DNA of 64,000 bases from contig NZ_JXUW01000004.1 in NCBI RefSeq assembly GCF_000949255.1, positions 111,728-175,727 on the forward strand, written 5' to 3'. The notes below the pieces were generated by a model that saw only the letters and a program-made list of their open reading frames with translations, was not told where the DNA came from and did no database searches. This DNA is from Ferrimicrobium acidiphilum DSM 19497 (GTDB lineage: Bacteria; Actinomycetota; Acidimicrobiia; Acidimicrobiales; Acidimicrobiaceae). The translations under genes were made by a program, and so were the position numbers. This document shows positions 8,491 through 16,505 of the stretch, one piece after another. The number at the start of each line of letters is the position of its first letter. The stretch's first letter is position 1.

Positions 8491-10011
8491 CTAGCCCAGC
8501 ATCCGGGCTGCTAGCGCCGACCTCGCGACCTCACGATCATCAAGGTAGACGACGGCGGGACCGACTCGCAGGCTCTGTTCGTGGCCCCTCCCCACGATCA
8601 ACACCGTATCGCCTGCCTCCGCTTGGCTGACCGCAAGTTCAATTGCTCTACGCCGATCGAGCTCAACCACAATCTGTGACGTAGCAACGTCAAGAGTCCC
8701 AGCAAGCAGCTGAGCAACAATCTCAGCAGGCTCCTCATCTCCCGGGTTGTCAGCTGTCAAGATAGCCAGATCACTGGTCGCAGCGGCACGACCCAACTCT
8801 GGACGCTTAAGGCGATCGCGCCGTCCGCGTGCCCCAGCCACCAGAATCACCTTCCCCGCCGGAGACTGCAGTCTCACGGTTTCGATCAGGGATCGTATAG
8901 ATTCAGGAGTGTGGGCGTAGTCGACAACTACCTGAAAATCTTGACCTAACATGATCGATTCAAAGCGTCCCGCCACAGCATGGCAATGCTCAATCCCGCC
9001 GAATACGTCGTCGCTATCCACCCCGAGGACGAACCCGACCGCCGCCGCAGCTGCTGCGTTGTAGGCATTGTGTGCACCGAGGATAGGAACCGTCAACTGT
9101 GTCACCTCTCCCTGATGGCGAAGGAGAAAGCGAGTACCTTGAGGGACTAGCTCGATATCAGATACGATAAAGTCATTCTCCGGACCTGGTCCATAGGTCA
9201 CGTGTTCAACTGCAACCTGACTGGCAAGCCTTTGACCCCATTCGGTATCAGTCCCAATCACCGCCAGGTTGGTCAGTGTAGGTACGAACAGGCGTGCCTT
9301 CGTGTAGTAGTACTGCTCCATAGTGCCGTGGTAATCCAGATGTTCCGGAGATAGGTTCGTAAAGACTGCAACCTCGAAACGCATCGAATCTATGCGATGT
9401 TGGTCGATGCCATGCGAGGAGACCTCCATCACCACCGACTCCGTCCCGTCATGGAGCATGTCCGCCAACAAGCGATGGAGATCAGGAGCCTCAGGCGTGG
9501 TGTATATGCTTGGGCGATTAAGTCCCGCGAACCTCGACTCTATAGTGCCAATCAAACCAACATTACGATTAGTGCGGCTCAAGACCGACTCGACAAGGTA
9601 CGAGGTCGTCGTCTTCCCATTGGTCCCGGTAATCCCAATCACCTCAAGCGACTTGGACGGCTCGCCAAAAAAATAACTTGCTACCCGGCCAATCGCATGG
9701 CGCACGGATGGAACGACTAGCTGTGGGATTTTCACATCCACCGGGTGTGCAACCATCACCGCTCCAGCTCCGGCCGCAATTGCATCACCAATGAAGGTAT
9801 GGCCGTCAAAGCGACTCCCTCTCGTCGCACAGAACAGCGACCCAGGTCGCACCTCGCGGGAGTCGAGCGTCAGATCCGTCAGCATTACAGACTCGCCAAT
9901 GAGCTGCGACGACGGGAGTAGTCTCGCGAGTTCTGCTAGCCCAGGCAATGGGGTCGTTTCGCCGAAAAGCCATAACTCATGAGATGCTAGGCTAGCAGCC
10001 AAAGCCGTCAC
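8491..10011 (-). CDS. murE: UDP-MurNAc-tripeptide ligase MurE
   Basis: Mur ligase that adds the third residue (usually meso-diaminopimelate in actinobacteria) to UDP-MurNAc-L-Ala-D-Glu. ATP loop TGTNGKTTT is at 129-137. The lysine that is normally carbamylated lies in YYTKARLF (about 238). The C-terminal domain has HTPES and VGRGHE. The motif that distinguishes DAP enzymes (DNPR) here reads DNPG at 421-424. Length 506 is normal. The GTG start at 10011 has only a weak ribosome site. It stands alone, away from other mur genes, with an IS607 element at its 3' end and a divergent glycosyltransferase 17 bp upstream. Confidence 0.93.
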   Translation of the reverse strand: MTALAASLASHELWLFGETTPLPGLAELARLLPSSQLIGESVMLTDLTLDSREVRPGSLFCATRGSRFDGHTFIGDAIAAGAGAVMVAHPVDVKIPQLVVPSVRHAIGRVASYFFGEPSKSLEVIGITGTNGKTTTSYLVESVLSRTNRNVGLIGTIESRFAGLNRPSIYTTPEAPDLHRLLADMLHDGTESVVMEVSSHGIDQHRIDSMRFEVAVFTNLSPEHLDYHGTMEQYYYTKARLFVPTLTNLAVIGTDTEWGQRLASQVAVEHVTYGPGPENDFIVSDIELVPQGTRFLLRHQGEVTQLTVPILGAHNAYNAAAAAAVGFVLGVDSDDVFGGIEHCHAVAGRFESIMLGQDFQVVVDYAHTPESIRSLIETVRLQSPAGKVILVAGARGRRDRLKRPELGRAAATSDLAILTADNPGDEEPAEIVAQLLAGTLDVATSQIVVELDRRRAIELAVSQAEAGDTVLIVGRGHEQSLRVGPAVVYLDDREVARSALAARMLG

Positions 10012-10028
10012 TAGAATCCTGGAAGCCT

Positions 10029-10910
10029 ATGCAAATCTCAGTTGTCGTCACCTGCTACAATGCCGAAGCAACTCTCGCCGATGCCTTGGCAAGTATCGTT
10101 GCACAAGAGTTACCGCCATACGAGGTTATCATCGTTGACGATGGGTCCGACGACGGTTCTATCGCCATCGCACAGAGCACATTGCCAAGTGCCACCATTA
10201 TACGACAGGCGAACCAGGGCGTATCTGCCGCTCGCAACGCCGGGTTAGCAAGCGTAAGCGGCACCGCGATCGCCTTCTTGGACGACGACGATATCTGGCA
10301 TCCTGCCAAACTGCAAAGGCAGGCCCAGATCCTTGAGCGCTATCCCCAACTAGATCTCATCGCAACGAGTTGGTCGCGCTCCTATCCAACTCCGACTGAG
10401 GAACAAGAACTACGCTGGTTGAGCTATCGCGAACTTACGCTGATGAATCAGTTCCAGACGTCCACAGTCCTCATCCGAACGGATCTTGTCCACAAGGTCG
10501 GTGGGTTTAACCCGGCGCTGGATTCAGTCGAAGACTGGGCCTATTGGATCGCATGTGCCAAACAAGGTAGTCTTGCTATCCTAGAACAGGATCTAGTTCT
10601 ATATCGCGACTCCCCAGATGGGGTTTCGAAAGACTTGCGACGATTCTGGAGCAAGTTGATGCACATGCTCAACAATACCGAAGCACTCAGCCTTCTTGAC
10701 CCTACCGATCGCGAAAGGATCACCGCATGGCACACCCAACGTATGGCCATCGCCGCAATACTAGCCAGCGAACTGCCCTTACTGCCACCGATCCTGCGTC
10801 ACATGCTCACCACATCACCAATCGCCCAAGCATACGCCATGCGCACGCTCACCTTGCCGTTTCTCAAACAACGCCTCCAACGCAGGACTGCGAGACGGCC
10901 AGCGACGTAG
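10029..10910 (+). CDS. Family 2 glycosyltransferase
   Basis: A GT-A fold glycosyltransferase of about 293 residues. The nucleotide-sugar signatures are clear: IIVDDGSDDGS (about residues 34-44), NQGVSAARNAGL and FLDDDDIWHPAKL (about 85-97), the last carrying the metal-binding aspartates. No membrane helix is obvious, so it is probably cytoplasmic or peripheral. It is divergent from murE, which suggests but does not prove a role in envelope polysaccharide. Acceptor and sugar are unknown. Confidence 0.85.
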   Translation: MQISVVVTCYNAEATLADALASIVAQELPPYEVIIVDDGSDDGSIAIAQSTLPSATIIRQANQGVSAARNAGLASVSGTAIAFLDDDDIWHPAKLQRQAQILERYPQLDLIATSWSRSYPTPTEEQELRWLSYRELTLMNQFQTSTVLIRTDLVHKVGGFNPALDSVEDWAYWIACAKQGSLAILEQDLVLYRDSPDGVSKDLRRFWSKLMHMLNNTEALSLLDPTDRERITAWHTQRMAIAAILASELPLLPPILRHMLTTSPIAQAYAMRTLTLPFLKQRLQRRTARRPAT

Positions 10911-10942
10911 ACACCTCGATCCAAACTCGAAAGACTCCCGCC

Positions 10943-11593
10943 TCACTCTTCCGGTGTAGATTCGTCGGATGACGCCTTCGGTCTCCGCAACGGGGGACCA
11001 AAATGTCGATAGAGTCCAACACCGAAGAACAAGATCACTACGACGGCTAGTATCACCTCGCTCGTCGTGCTGGCATCCTTCAACACAGACGCATAGTTAG
11101 CACCCGCAACATACCCAAGCGCGGTATAAAATCCCGCCCAGCAAATTCCACCAAGCGCATTAAAGAATAGGAAACGCCGGTAACGCATTCCAGCAATACC
11201 TGCAGCTCCCGGAATCAGTACCCTCAGAACCGTGGTAAACCGGCCAACGAATACTCCGAGTCCGCCGCGCCGACGTAGAAGATCGATCGCCTTGTCAAGT
11301 GACTCGGGCTTTAGGAGCCGTCTGGGAATCTTCCCAATCAACCACGGGCCATACCGGGAACCAACCCAGTATCCAACGGAGTCACCGATGATTGCCCCGG
11401 CGGCAGCGATCCCGCCAACCAGCCAAACCGGAAACCGACCCTCCGCTGCGAGAACACCACCTAACACCACCGCAGTCTCCCCTGGAAAAATAAACCCAAG
11501 GAAGATAGATGCCTCCAATGCAGGAAGCGCAAAAACCAAAACCAGTGCCAGCAACGAAGGAACTGACAATAGCCGGGAGACCAAAAAGTTCAC
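10943..11593 (-). CDS. DedA/VTT-family membrane protein
   Basis: A 216-residue integral membrane protein with DedA (SNARE-associated/VTT) features. There is an N-terminal helix, then FPGETAVVLGGVLA, a glycine-rich GDSVGYWVGSRYGPWL, and the conserved FVGRFTTVLRVLIPGAAGIAGMRYRRFL loop, followed by two hydrophobic stretches. DedA proteins take part in lipid scrambling and undecaprenyl-phosphate recycling and support envelope homeostasis. The gene converges on the upstream glycosyltransferase and is divergent from tatA. The precise substrate is inference from the family. Confidence 0.88.
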   Translation of the reverse strand: MNFLVSRLLSVPSLLALVLVFALPALEASIFLGFIFPGETAVVLGGVLAAEGRFPVWLVGGIAAAGAIIGDSVGYWVGSRYGPWLIGKIPRRLLKPESLDKAIDLLRRRGGLGVFVGRFTTVLRVLIPGAAGIAGMRYRRFLFFNALGGICWAGFYTALGYVAGANYASVLKDASTTSEVILAVVVILFFGVGLYRHFGPPLRRPKASSDESTPEE

Positions 11594-11643
11594 TTTAGTT
11601 GCCCTCTCGTGCTAAGTTAATGGACAAGTACCGAAGGAGTACC

Positions 11644-11838
11644 ATGTTACTAGCAGACATTTTCAGCCCAACCGACCTCATCGTCGTTGTAGTCGTGCTC
11701 CTCCTCATCTTCGGAGGCAAACGCCTACCAGGACTCGCTCGTTCCATCGGATCAGCGACATCCGAATTTAAGAAAGGCGTCGACGAAGGAACTCGTACCG
11801 AGTCCGCCAAGCCCGACGAAACCACAAATCCAGAGTAA
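11644..11838 (+). CDS. tatA: Twin-arginine translocase subunit TatA/E
   Basis: A 64-residue protein with the standard TatA plan. A short N-terminal transmembrane helix (SPTDLIVVVVVLLLIF) is followed by the hinge FGGKRLPGLARSIG, an amphipathic helix and an acidic tail. Oligomers of TatA form the pore for folded Tat substrates; the Rieske protein in this window belongs to a family that often uses Tat. ATG at 11644 has AAGGAG 5 nt upstream. An in-frame upstream extension exists but lacks a ribosome site. tatB and tatC are not in the window. Confidence 0.9.
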   Translation: MLLADIFSPTDLIVVVVVLLLIFGGKRLPGLARSIGSATSEFKKGVDEGTRTESAKPDETTNPE

Positions 11839-12278
11839 GCTCTCCCTCGTCGCAATCAAGGCAGGACACGAGCGCCGTGCGTAACGGTGGGGCTAGGCGA
11901 AGGCTACATTTGCAGAGTCGTCGGTCCGTATGGACAGCACTAGCGCGCTGAGACCACACAGATTCTAAATGAGAGTTGGCCGGGTGTCTTCGAGCATGGT
12001 GGCCACGCCTTTTAATCGACTGGGGGGCGATCGCGAACAAGGACTGCAGCCTCAGTAGTCGACCGAGAACTGCCGACCAGCGTCCGCCTGGCGTTGACAA
12101 CTGCTAAAGATCGACCTCCAAGAAATGGCAGGTAACCGCAGAACGATCATCTCTTAGAAGACATCGATGGAGTGGAATACACGTGCTCGTCTTGAGGTAG
12201 GGTATGTTGGCTCACCCAATAGGTTCAAGGGTGTTAACCTGGTAGAGCCGATACAACATATTGCTCGAGGGAAATGCG
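11839..12278. other. Intergenic region, no gene recognised
   Basis: About 440 bp between tatA and the lipoyl-domain gene. Both strands hold open frames, but their translations have no recognisable motif, no good ribosome sites and arginine/serine-rich noise. I specifically looked here for the missing E2 acyltransferase core (the catalytic DHRxxDG region) downstream of the lipoyl domain and did not find it. No terminator with a T-run is evident. Confidence 0.5.
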
Positions 12279-12536
12279 CTATAGGTTGACCTGTCGAGCC
12301 TCGTCAATGTAAGCGACGACGCTCGATTGACGAGCTACCTCTCCTTCGTTTGTGACGATACGTAAAGTACCAGCCATGGGAGCTAATACTTCAGCGTCGA
12401 GCTTGTCTACCTGAACCTCTGCGATCAACTGATTTTGAGTCACAAAGTCGCCTTCGCCGACAAACCAAGTGACCACCACTCCTTCTGCATCCGGCTCGGT
12501 TCTGGAGAGACTGGGAAAGAGTACCTCTACACTCAA
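12279..12536 (-). CDS. Free-standing lipoyl-domain protein (E2 fragment-like)
   Basis: An 85-residue single biotinyl/lipoyl domain. The modifiable lysine is Lys45 in VQVDKLDAEV, in the hairpin position typical for lipoylation, and VLAPMAGTL follows as in E2 lipoyl domains. It normally shuttles the acyl group between E1 and the E2 catalytic core, but no peripheral-subunit-binding or acyltransferase domain follows before the stop. The likely start is TTG at 12536, overlapping the E1-beta stop (TTGA); an open frame extends upstream inside E1-beta. It could be a carrier protein working with an E2 core elsewhere, or a truncated E2. Confidence 0.8.
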   Translation of the reverse strand: MSVEVLFPSLSRTEPDAEGVVVTWFVGEGDFVTQNQLIAEVQVDKLDAEVLAPMAGTLRIVTNEGEVARQSSVVAYIDEARQVNL

Positions 12537-13570
12537 GCCATCACGTCCATGATCGCAGCTGCTATGCGCGTGGGAGTAGGGAGCGTTGCTTGTTCTAGCG
12601 AACGAGCGTAGGGTATCGGCGTATCCGGGACACATACACGCCTCATCGCCGATCGCAGTATTCGCGGATCCTTCTCTGCGACGATGGCGGCGATCTCACC
12701 CGAAAGACCAAAGGACTGGTAATCCTCATCGACAACTACGAGTCGGCCCGTCTTTGCCACCGACTCAAGAACCGTCTCGGTGTCAAGCGGCACCAGGCTA
12801 CGGAGGTCGATCACTTCGACCTCTATGCCCTCTTTGGCGAGTTCATCGGCGACATCCAGACTGTGATGAACTGAAAGTGAGAGCGTTACGACAGTCACGT
12901 CGGTTCCCGCTCGGGCTATCGCGGCCTTCCCTAGCGGGATAGTGTACGCCTCCTCGGGAACCACACCAAGGGCACGCGTGCTCTTGGTCATCCACGGGAG
13001 ACCCATGATGCCCTTGTGGAACATATATACGACTGGATTATCGTCACGGATTGCCGAGATCATTAACCCTTTAGCATCAGCCGGCGAACTGGGTACCACC
13101 ACTTTCATGCCCGGCAGATGAGCGAAGGTACCCCACAGGCACTGGGAGTGCTGAGCACCATCGGAGTACCCACCGCCAACCGCGGTAGTAATAACCATGG
13201 GCACCGAGACATTTCCGCCAGATTCGTAATGGATCTTCGCCATGTGGTTATAGATCTGGTCCATCGCCACACCAAAGAAATCAACGAACATCAATTCGAC
13301 GATGGGGCGCATACCTTCAACTGCTGCACCCGTGCCCAGGCCGATAAAAGCGGTCTCTGAGATTGGAGTGTCGAGAATCCGATCGGAGCCGAAACGCTCA
13401 AGTAGACCGGTCGTCGAACTAAAGATGCCACCGTAGGCACCCACATCCTCTCCAAGCACGATGACAGAAGGATCGCGTTCCATCTCTTGCGCGATGCCCT
13501 CGACAATGGCCTTAGCGACGGTGAGCTTGCGTGAAGTGGTCTTCTCAGTAGGTACTTCGATTTTTACCAT
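12533..13570 (-). CDS. Thiamine-PP dehydrogenase E1 beta subunit (pyruvate/acetoin type)
   Basis: A 345-residue beta subunit of a 2-oxoacid or acetoin dehydrogenase E1. Family regions are VLGEDVGAYGGIF, DTPISETAFIGLGTGAA, QIYNHMAKIHYESGG, GAQHSQ with the conserved histidine, and the C-terminal transketolase-like part EVIDLRSLVPLDTETV. ATG at 13570 has AAAGGAG upstream. It follows E1-alpha after a short gap and overlaps the lipoyl gene. The HYESGG-containing region and gene order resemble acetoin dehydrogenase AcoA-AcoB, but pyruvate or branched-chain substrates cannot be excluded. Confidence 0.88.
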   Translation of the reverse strand: MVKIEVPTEKTTSRKLTVAKAIVEGIAQEMERDPSVIVLGEDVGAYGGIFSSTTGLLERFGSDRILDTPISETAFIGLGTGAAVEGMRPIVELMFVDFFGVAMDQIYNHMAKIHYESGGNVSVPMVITTAVGGGYSDGAQHSQCLWGTFAHLPGMKVVVPSSPADAKGLMISAIRDDNPVVYMFHKGIMGLPWMTKSTRALGVVPEEAYTIPLGKAAIARAGTDVTVVTLSLSVHHSLDVADELAKEGIEVEVIDLRSLVPLDTETVLESVAKTGRLVVVDEDYQSFGLSGEIAAIVAEKDPRILRSAMRRVCVPDTPIPYARSLEQATLPTPTRIAAAIMDVMA

Positions 13571-13582
13571 TGTGTGTCTCCT

Positions 13583-14557
13583 TTAGGAAAATACATAACG
13601 AGAGGCTGATGATGGGTCAGGTATTGGGCTCGACTTGGCAAAAGCTACAGCCGCTTCGACGCGAGCCTCGGCGTCAGCTGCAATGTCTTTGACAACTTCG
13701 TCATCTAGAACTCCCGACGCACGAAGTCGCGACTCGTATTCTGGTATCGGATCTCGATCAGCTACGGTAGCGAGATCGGAGCGATAGCCCTGCGCATCGC
13801 CTTCGAAATGGCCCCAGAGTCGGAGGGTATGGACCTCAAGAAGGGTAGGACCCTCGCCCGAACGAGCTCGAGCGACTGCCCGCCCAGCAGCTGCAAAAAC
13901 GTCTTCGACTGCGTTATCCTCGATACGCTCCCCCGGCATCCCGTAGGCTCTGGCCCTCTCAGCGTTCGACACCACAGAGGTGGAGACAGAACGAGGAACC
14001 GAAATCGCCCAGTCGTTGTCCTCGACCACAAAAACTACGGGAAGCTTCCAAAGTGCCGCCAGATTGAGGGACTCATGAAACGCACCCTGGTTTGCTGCGC
14101 CCTCTCCGGTCACGGCAACGGCGACTGCGTTGGACCCACTCCTCTTGAAGGCGAAAGCCTGCCCGAGCGCAGGGGGGTAGCCTTCGGCGATTATTCCAGA
14201 ACATGAGAAGTGGATTGACGGATCGAAGAGGTGCATGTGTCCACCGCGCCCGTGACCCAACCCATCCTCTCGCCCGTAAATCTCCGCCGCAAGCCGTTCG
14301 AGACTCATTCCATGAGCGATGGCGAAGTGATGAGGGCGATGGGTGGCAGTGATCGCATCATCCGGCGTGAGATTGGCGCAGACCCCAGCAGCAACTGGCT
14401 CCTGCCCGGCAGACAAGTGCATCTCGCCTGGTATTTGACCTGCACCTATGTCCCAAATTGGGGTCTTGTCAGCATGATACTCCCGCAGAATCGTCTCCTC
14501 GAAGGTTCGAATCAACACCATCTGCCGATAGAGGTCAAGCTTTGTCGAATCTTCCAC
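13583..14557 (-). CDS. Thiamine-PP dehydrogenase E1 alpha subunit (pyruvate/acetoin type)
   Basis: Alpha subunit that holds the thiamine-diphosphate motif GEGAANQGAFHESLNLAA (from about residue 151), ending at VVFVVEDNDWAIS. The conserved THRPHHFAIAHG and GRGGHMHLF segments are also present. The preferred start is GTG at 14557, because CGGAGG lies about 6 nt upstream; the frame extends 13 codons further without one. It heads a three-gene minus-strand operon E1-alpha, E1-beta, lipoyl domain. Neither an E2 core nor an E3 is in the window. Confidence 0.88.
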   Translation of the reverse strand: MEDSTKLDLYRQMVLIRTFEETILREYHADKTPIWDIGAGQIPGEMHLSAGQEPVAAGVCANLTPDDAITATHRPHHFAIAHGMSLERLAAEIYGREDGLGHGRGGHMHLFDPSIHFSCSGIIAEGYPPALGQAFAFKRSGSNAVAVAVTGEGAANQGAFHESLNLAALWKLPVVFVVEDNDWAISVPRSVSTSVVSNAERARAYGMPGERIEDNAVEDVFAAAGRAVARARSGEGPTLLEVHTLRLWGHFEGDAQGYRSDLATVADRDPIPEYESRLRASGVLDDEVVKDIAADAEARVEAAVAFAKSSPIPDPSSASRYVFS

Positions 14558-14832
14558 TCTATACCTCCGTTCATCCCCACCGATTAGGAGAAACATCCCG
14601 AATAGTACATCTTTCAGCGAAACAATTCAACTGCCTCATTCCGAAGCGTCCTGGAGGCCATCTCGACCTGTGGGCGAATGGAACTAACGCGAAAAGAAAT
14701 CACTCCCTCAGGATGACGTAACGCAAGCACATCAGGAGTTCTTGAGCTCTAATAACGAAGTAGCACGGAACCTGCACATCCAGCTCATGACGACGGCAGC
14801 GCGAAGATATAGTATCACGCCCCAGAATGAGG

Positions 14833-15204
14833 AGATCGCGTAGCTGTCATGAACATCGCATCAAGGATCAAAGATCGCCAGATCAACCGGTTCACTCGCT
14901 ATAGGGAAGTGAAGAAGATCCTAGAGGAGAGGTTCCTACGCGCAAATGGAAAGCCGAGTTGGAGCACGTATCGTCCCTTTGGGGACCACCGGCAACGGCG
15001 TCCGAGATACGTGTCTTGAAAACGAAGCTACCGCTCAACGGCTGAAACCCCAAGCGAACCACGACAACCCAAGTTGGACGTGGGAGGTGGACAACCATCG
15101 ACTCGCCCTAGTTCTGTCCCTGTGGATAGGGCAGAACACTCAAAGGCGGCTGGAGAGTGAAGACAAAAGAGGTGCATATAGATGTATATGTATTTCGGAG
15201 CGGC
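14833..15204 (+). mobile_element. IS607-type remnant, copy C (tnpB 3' tail only)
   Basis: Homology to tnpB copies A and B begins in the last RuvC region (GTAGCTGTCATGAAC at about 14838). It continues through INRFTRYREVKKILEERFLR to the element edge GGAGCGGC at 15197-15204. Small indels break the tnpB frame right after ERFLR. Everything upstream of the tail has been lost. The outer edge abuts a truncated IS21 istA gene, so this element inserted into an older IS21 copy or was left there by deletion. Confidence 0.85.
15060..15204 (+). ncRNA. Candidate orphan omega RNA scaffold (copy C)
   Basis: The conserved 145-bp tail of the tnpB elements survives here without tnpB. The internal hairpin GTTCTGTCCC/GGGCAGAAC lies at 15111-15137. 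The terminal hairpin TGCATATA-GATG-TATATGTA is at 15173-15192. Just outside the edge the sequence is istA of IS21, so if transcribed the guide portion would be istA sequence. Retention of the tail at higher identity than neighbouring element DNA suggests either recent decay or functional constraint. No promoter has been identified. Confidence 0.3.
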
Positions 15205-15602
15205 TGAGCAGAACTAGCCATGCCCGCAAACCCCGGGTAGTACGCGCAGAACTGGGTGTAGCCATAGCCATCGGGATGGGCCTCTCGGTACTCAACCCAT
15301 AGAAGCATTAACGTCATATGGGGACGCTTCAACTCCCGGTGTAGATAGCCAAGATCGGGCATTGGTTTGGCCCCAACAGTCGGCGTGCTAGTCCCAAACA
15401 ATAGGGACTCTAAGCCATCGTCGTCAAGGTCGTCTGGAAGCGGCCAACACAGGCCAGCTTGCTTTGCCCGTTTGACATAGTCAGATACCGTGCTCTTTGG
15501 GAGCGAACAGGCTTGAGAGATTTCTCGTATTGAGCGGCGCTCGGAAAGTGAGAGCCTTAGCACTTCTCTGATTTGGCGCATGATGATGCGGGGACGTGAC
15601 AC
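15205..15602 (-). pseudogene. istA: Truncated IS21 transposase IstA (N-terminal part)
   Basis: GTG at 15602 with a strong GAGGAGGT site starts an IstA-like protein: MRQIREVLRLSLSERRSIRE, then the HTH EISQACSLPKSTVSDYVKRA, GLCWPLPDD, LHRELKRPHMTLMLLWVEY and the GYTQFCAYYPGF region. These are the N-terminal HTH and linker of IS21-family transposases. The match stops at about residue 131, where IS607-tail DNA begins; the remaining frame to 15108 is element noise. The catalytic DDE domain and istB are absent, so it is a dead fragment. Confidence 0.85.
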
Positions 15603-15659
15603 AATTACCTCCTCGGAAAACTCGTTGTCCGATTCAGTATGGCTACCTCAGTGGCCCAC

Positions 15660-15740
15660 CTTGGCAAGGGGATCCGAAAACTCCGAAACGGGTGTCCGGA
15701 TTGGACCGAAACGGGTGTCCGAAAACCTCCGAAATCTACA
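15660..15740 (-). repeat. IS21 terminal repeat region
   Basis: Upstream of istA there is a tandem arrangement: ACCGAAACGGGTGTCCG occurs at 15704-15720, and a near copy, CTCCGAAACGGGTGTCCG, ends at 15698. Partial units CTCCGAAAT and GATCCGAAAAC flank them. On the istA strand the outermost end reads TGTAGATTTCGGAGG from 15740. Multiple 16-20 bp repeats at the ends are the transposase-binding sites of IS21 elements. Only this end is present. Confidence 0.65.
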
Positions 15741-16091
15741 ACCGATACGGCGGTGTGATTCGAAAGTGCAGCTCGGGTCGTACCGAGCCTGTTAGCTGCC
15801 GAGGATTCACCGCCAACTAGAGAAAGCTACCCTCCCTAAGCGGTTCACGAGCATACGAATACTGTCAACTCATGCCGTTGGTGAGTAGCACTTGGAAAAG
15901 CTCGACTCGCATCTTTGCAACTCCATCCCCTGACTAAGCCGCGTTCAGTGAGAAATCCGACCCAGCTAATGTCCGCATCCACCACCGTTGCAGATGACAA
16001 CACTCCTTGGTAGCCATCAACGAACGTCGCTTAGCTCAGCAAGACTGCTACCTACGGCAATCTAAACGATAAGCACAGACTTCCCGAATGC
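15741..16091. other. Intergenic region, no gene recognised
   Basis: About 350 bp between the IS21 end and ctaF. I see no open frame with a plausible ribosome site, no tRNA and no strong terminator downstream of ctaF. A short repeat pair, AGCTCGGGTCGTACCGAGC (15770-15788), can form a 6-bp stem. The rest looks like decayed flank. Confidence 0.4.
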
Positions 16092-16505
16092 CTACATGTT
16101 TTCCTTTTCCGAGAAGGAGGCACGTTTTGACTCCTGAGTCGCACCGATCGCAGCCCCAAAAACGAAGCCGAGGCCGATAATTGCAAACCAAAGCCCAAAT
16201 ACAAAAGCTAGACCCACTAACCAAAGTCCAATGCCGAGAGTAAATGGAAAGATGGTATTCTCAGGAAATTGCCCAATTACCCCGGTAATATCCTTGGGCT
16301 CCACCTCTGTATCCTCGAGGCGCGGTTGCATTCGACGCGACCACCAACCGATATAGAGTCCCGGCATGATACCAAGCCCAGCACTAGCTAGCAACAGAAC
16401 CGAACCCGTGGATTCGCGGCTCCAGAAGAAGTAGATCAGGAGGGTGAGGACAAAGAAACTACCTATACCCAGGTAAACCCGTGACTCATTCCGCACTTTC
16501 GTCAC
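16092..16505 (-). CDS. ctaF: Cytochrome c oxidase subunit IV, actinobacterial CtaF
   Basis: A 137-residue membrane protein with four hydrophobic segments (about 9-29, 33-53, 84-103 and 104-125). The short RRMQPRLED loop is typical of the actinobacterial subunit IV that packs against CtaD in the bc1-aa3 supercomplex. The GTG start at 16505 overlaps the ctaD end by 20 bp, pointing to coupled translation. It is the last gene of the respiratory cluster. Confidence 0.85.
   Translation of the reverse strand: MTKVRNESRVYLGIGSFFVLTLLIYFFWSRESTGSVLLLASAGLGIMPGLYIGWWSRRMQPRLEDTEVEPKDITGVIGQFPENTIFPFTLGIGLWLVGLAFVFGLWFAIIGLGFVFGAAIGATQESKRASFSEKENM

Noticed and set aside
11768..12100. Minus-strand open frame of 110 codons between tatA and the lipoyl gene
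   Set aside because: It runs antisense into tatA, has no ribosome site and its product is arginine-rich noise.
14946..15302. Plus-strand open frame starting MESRVGARIVPLGTTG
   Set aside because: It is only the shifted 3' tail of tnpB running on into IS21 DNA; no independent gene is supported.
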